Notes under the pieces: model-generated | Seen by the model: the letters and a program-made list of their open reading frames with translations, nothing else | Told to the model about the DNA's origin: nothing | Database searches by the model: none | Made by a program: the position numbers and the translations under genes | Assembly: GCA_937958475.1 (NCBI GenBank) | Contig: CALFXR010000114.1 | Span: 1-6,285, forward strand | Direction of reading: 5' to 3' | Source: an uncultured Mesorhizobium sp. | GTDB taxonomy: Bacteria > Pseudomonadota > Alphaproteobacteria > Rhizobiales > Rhizobiaceae | DNA: 6,285 bases | Shown here: in pieces, positions 5,151 to 6,285 of the stretch | How the letters are laid out: the number at the start of each line of letters is the position of its first letter | How positions within the stretch are numbered: the first letter of the stretch is position 1

Positions 5151-6281
5151 CTAACCCGCTGACAATCCGAACCTTTTCTCCAGCCATTCGTGGGGCAGGG
5201 CGGGGACGAAATTGCCGTCGCGCCCGGTCATGTCTTCGTTGGCGACCATGGCGTTGAGGATGGCTTCCTCGGTCGACTGCACGACGGCGTCGAAGAACGG
5301 GTCGATGTCGAGATCGGGGATGAAGCGCGCCCCGGCGAGCGCGCCCGACGGCGCCCGCGCCGCGTCGCCGTTGGCGGTCGACAGCGCCAGGAAGATGTCG
5401 CCCGACGAGTTGTAGCCGAGCCCGCCGGTCCAGGCGATGCCGAGCGGCACGCGGCGCGCCAGGCGTTTCAGCTGGTGCGGCAGGAACGGCGCGTTCGTGG
5501 CGACGATGGCGATGATCGAACCTTTTTCCTCGCGCTTCGTGCCCTCGCGGATCGCCGGCTCGGTGAGTTCCGGACCGGCGCGCAGACCGCGCAGGAGGAA
5601 GTTGTGGCGCCTTCCGTAGTTCGCCTGGACGAAGCAGCCAACGACATATTCGCTTCCGAGACAGGGGACCACGCGCGAGGCCGTGCCGCTGCCGCCCTTG
5701 AAGCCGAAGGCAATCATGCCGGTGCCGCCGCCGACGCTGCCTTCCTCGATCGGGCCGGAAAGAGCACTCTCCAGCGCCCCGTCGACGTGGTCCGGCGTCG
5801 GGTGCTGCCCGTTGATGTCGTTCAGGAAACCATCCCAGGTCTCGGCGGCCACGGGAAGGCCCCAGGCGCTCTCCAGCGCCTCGGGAAAATGCCGCGCCAC
5901 CCAGCGGATGGTGGCGTCGCGGGTCATGCCGCAGGAATGCGTGTTGGTGATGGTGATCGGCAGGTTGAAGGCGCCCATCTCCTCGACGATGTGCCAGCCG
6001 GTCATCTCGCCATTGCCGTTCTGGCTGAACATGCCGGCGAAGACCGGCGCGGGAAGCTCGGCGCGCGGGCGCGGCAGGATCGCGGTGACGCCGGTGCGCA
6101 CCGGCCCCTTGCCGACGACCAGCGGGCCGTCGCCGGAGACCAGCGTCGCGTAGCCGACCGACAGGCCGGGCACGTCGGTGATGGCGTTGTTGGTGCCCGG
6201 CACGCCGTCGAACGGGATGGCGTAGCGCCGCGCCCGCGGCTTGCCCGAAGGCGTGAAGAGGTGGGTTTTGGGCAGGGGCAT
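5151..6281 (-). CDS. P1-family peptidase, DmpA-type L-aminopeptidase/D-esterase (autoprocessing Ntn-like hydrolase)
   Basis: The DmpA/BapA family is made as an inactive chain that cuts itself before a serine; the freed serine is the nucleophile that releases N-terminal amino acids from peptides, amides or esters. In this 376-residue product the cut is predicted between G254 and S255 (EEKG/SIIAIVATNAP), giving an alpha part of 254 and a beta part of 122 residues. Ochrobactrum DmpA is 375 residues, cut at G249/S250. Other family marks are NAITDVPG (32-39), ETWDGFLNDING (147-158), the glycine-rich SVGGGTGM near 180-190, QANYG with N221 (oxyanion-type Asn), and YNSSGDIFLA with S293 and D295, matching the Ser/acid pair of relatives. 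There is no signal peptide, so it is probably cytoplasmic. The ATG at 6281 is only 4 bases from the window edge, so neither its ribosome site nor a start further upstream can be judged. It converges on the transpeptidase gene. The natural substrate is unknown. Confidence 0.92.
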   Translation of the reverse strand: MPLPKTHLFTPSGKPRARRYAIPFDGVPGTNNAITDVPGLSVGYATLVSGDGPLVVGKGPVRTGVTAILPRPRAELPAPVFAGMFSQNGNGEMTGWHIVEEMGAFNLPITITNTHSCGMTRDATIRWVARHFPEALESAWGLPVAAETWDGFLNDINGQHPTPDHVDGALESALSGPIEEGSVGGGTGMIAFGFKGGSGTASRVVPCLGSEYVVGCFVQANYGRRHNFLLRGLRAGPELTEPAIREGTKREEKGSIIAIVATNAPFLPHQLKRLARRVPLGIAWTGGLGYNSSGDIFLALSTANGDAARAPSGALAGARFIPDLDIDPFFDAVVQSTEEAILNAMVANEDMTGRDGNFVPALPHEWLEKRFGLSAG

Positions 6282-6285
6282 GGGA

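Overview
This is a GC-rich chromosomal window, AT-richer only around 2020-2090. Protein families and gene styles suggest an alphaproteobacterium of the order Hyphomicrobiales (Rhizobiales), perhaps close to Mesorhizobium or other Phyllobacteriaceae. The lineage is inferred from a long rhizobial-type MsrQ, a YcbB-type L,D-transpeptidase and a DR_2398-type flavoprotein; there is no rRNA or other marker to settle it. I see no mobile element, CRISPR array, tRNA, rRNA or phage gene. It reads as ordinary core or soft-accessory chromosome.

Layout. Positions 1-570 (+) hold the 3' part of a pyridoxamine-phosphate-oxidase-like FMN flavoprotein. Positions 699-1580 (+) encode MsrQ, the membrane heme b subunit of the periplasmic methionine sulfoxide reductase system, with no msrP visible. 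A MarR-family repressor (1584-2036, -) converges on msrQ with a 3-bp gap. It diverges from an alpha/beta hydrolase (2084-2995, +) across a short intergenic region that carries two nearly identical 14-bp inverted repeats exactly 20 bp apart, which are probable MarR operators. A GC hairpin followed by a T-rich stretch (3022-3056) probably terminates the hydrolase transcript. A 273-bp gap then holds a candidate promoter and two strong hairpins ahead of a 612-residue secreted L,D-transpeptidase of the YcbB/LdtD type (3269-5107, +). Converging on it is a self-processing P1-family peptidase of the DmpA type (5151-6281, -), whose start lies at the window edge.

How the genes relate. MsrQ and the L,D-transpeptidase both serve the cell envelope, in periplasmic protein repair and peptidoglycan 3-3 cross-linking respectively, but nothing shows co-regulation. 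The clearest functional unit is the divergent MarR/hydrolase pair: the repressor probably controls itself and the hydrolase through the shared operators, perhaps in response to a small molecule that the hydrolase acts on. The most useful new observations are this operator pair, the hairpin that could mask the msrQ ribosome binding site, and the structured leader of the transpeptidase gene. I did not find convincing evidence of a wholly new multi-gene system.
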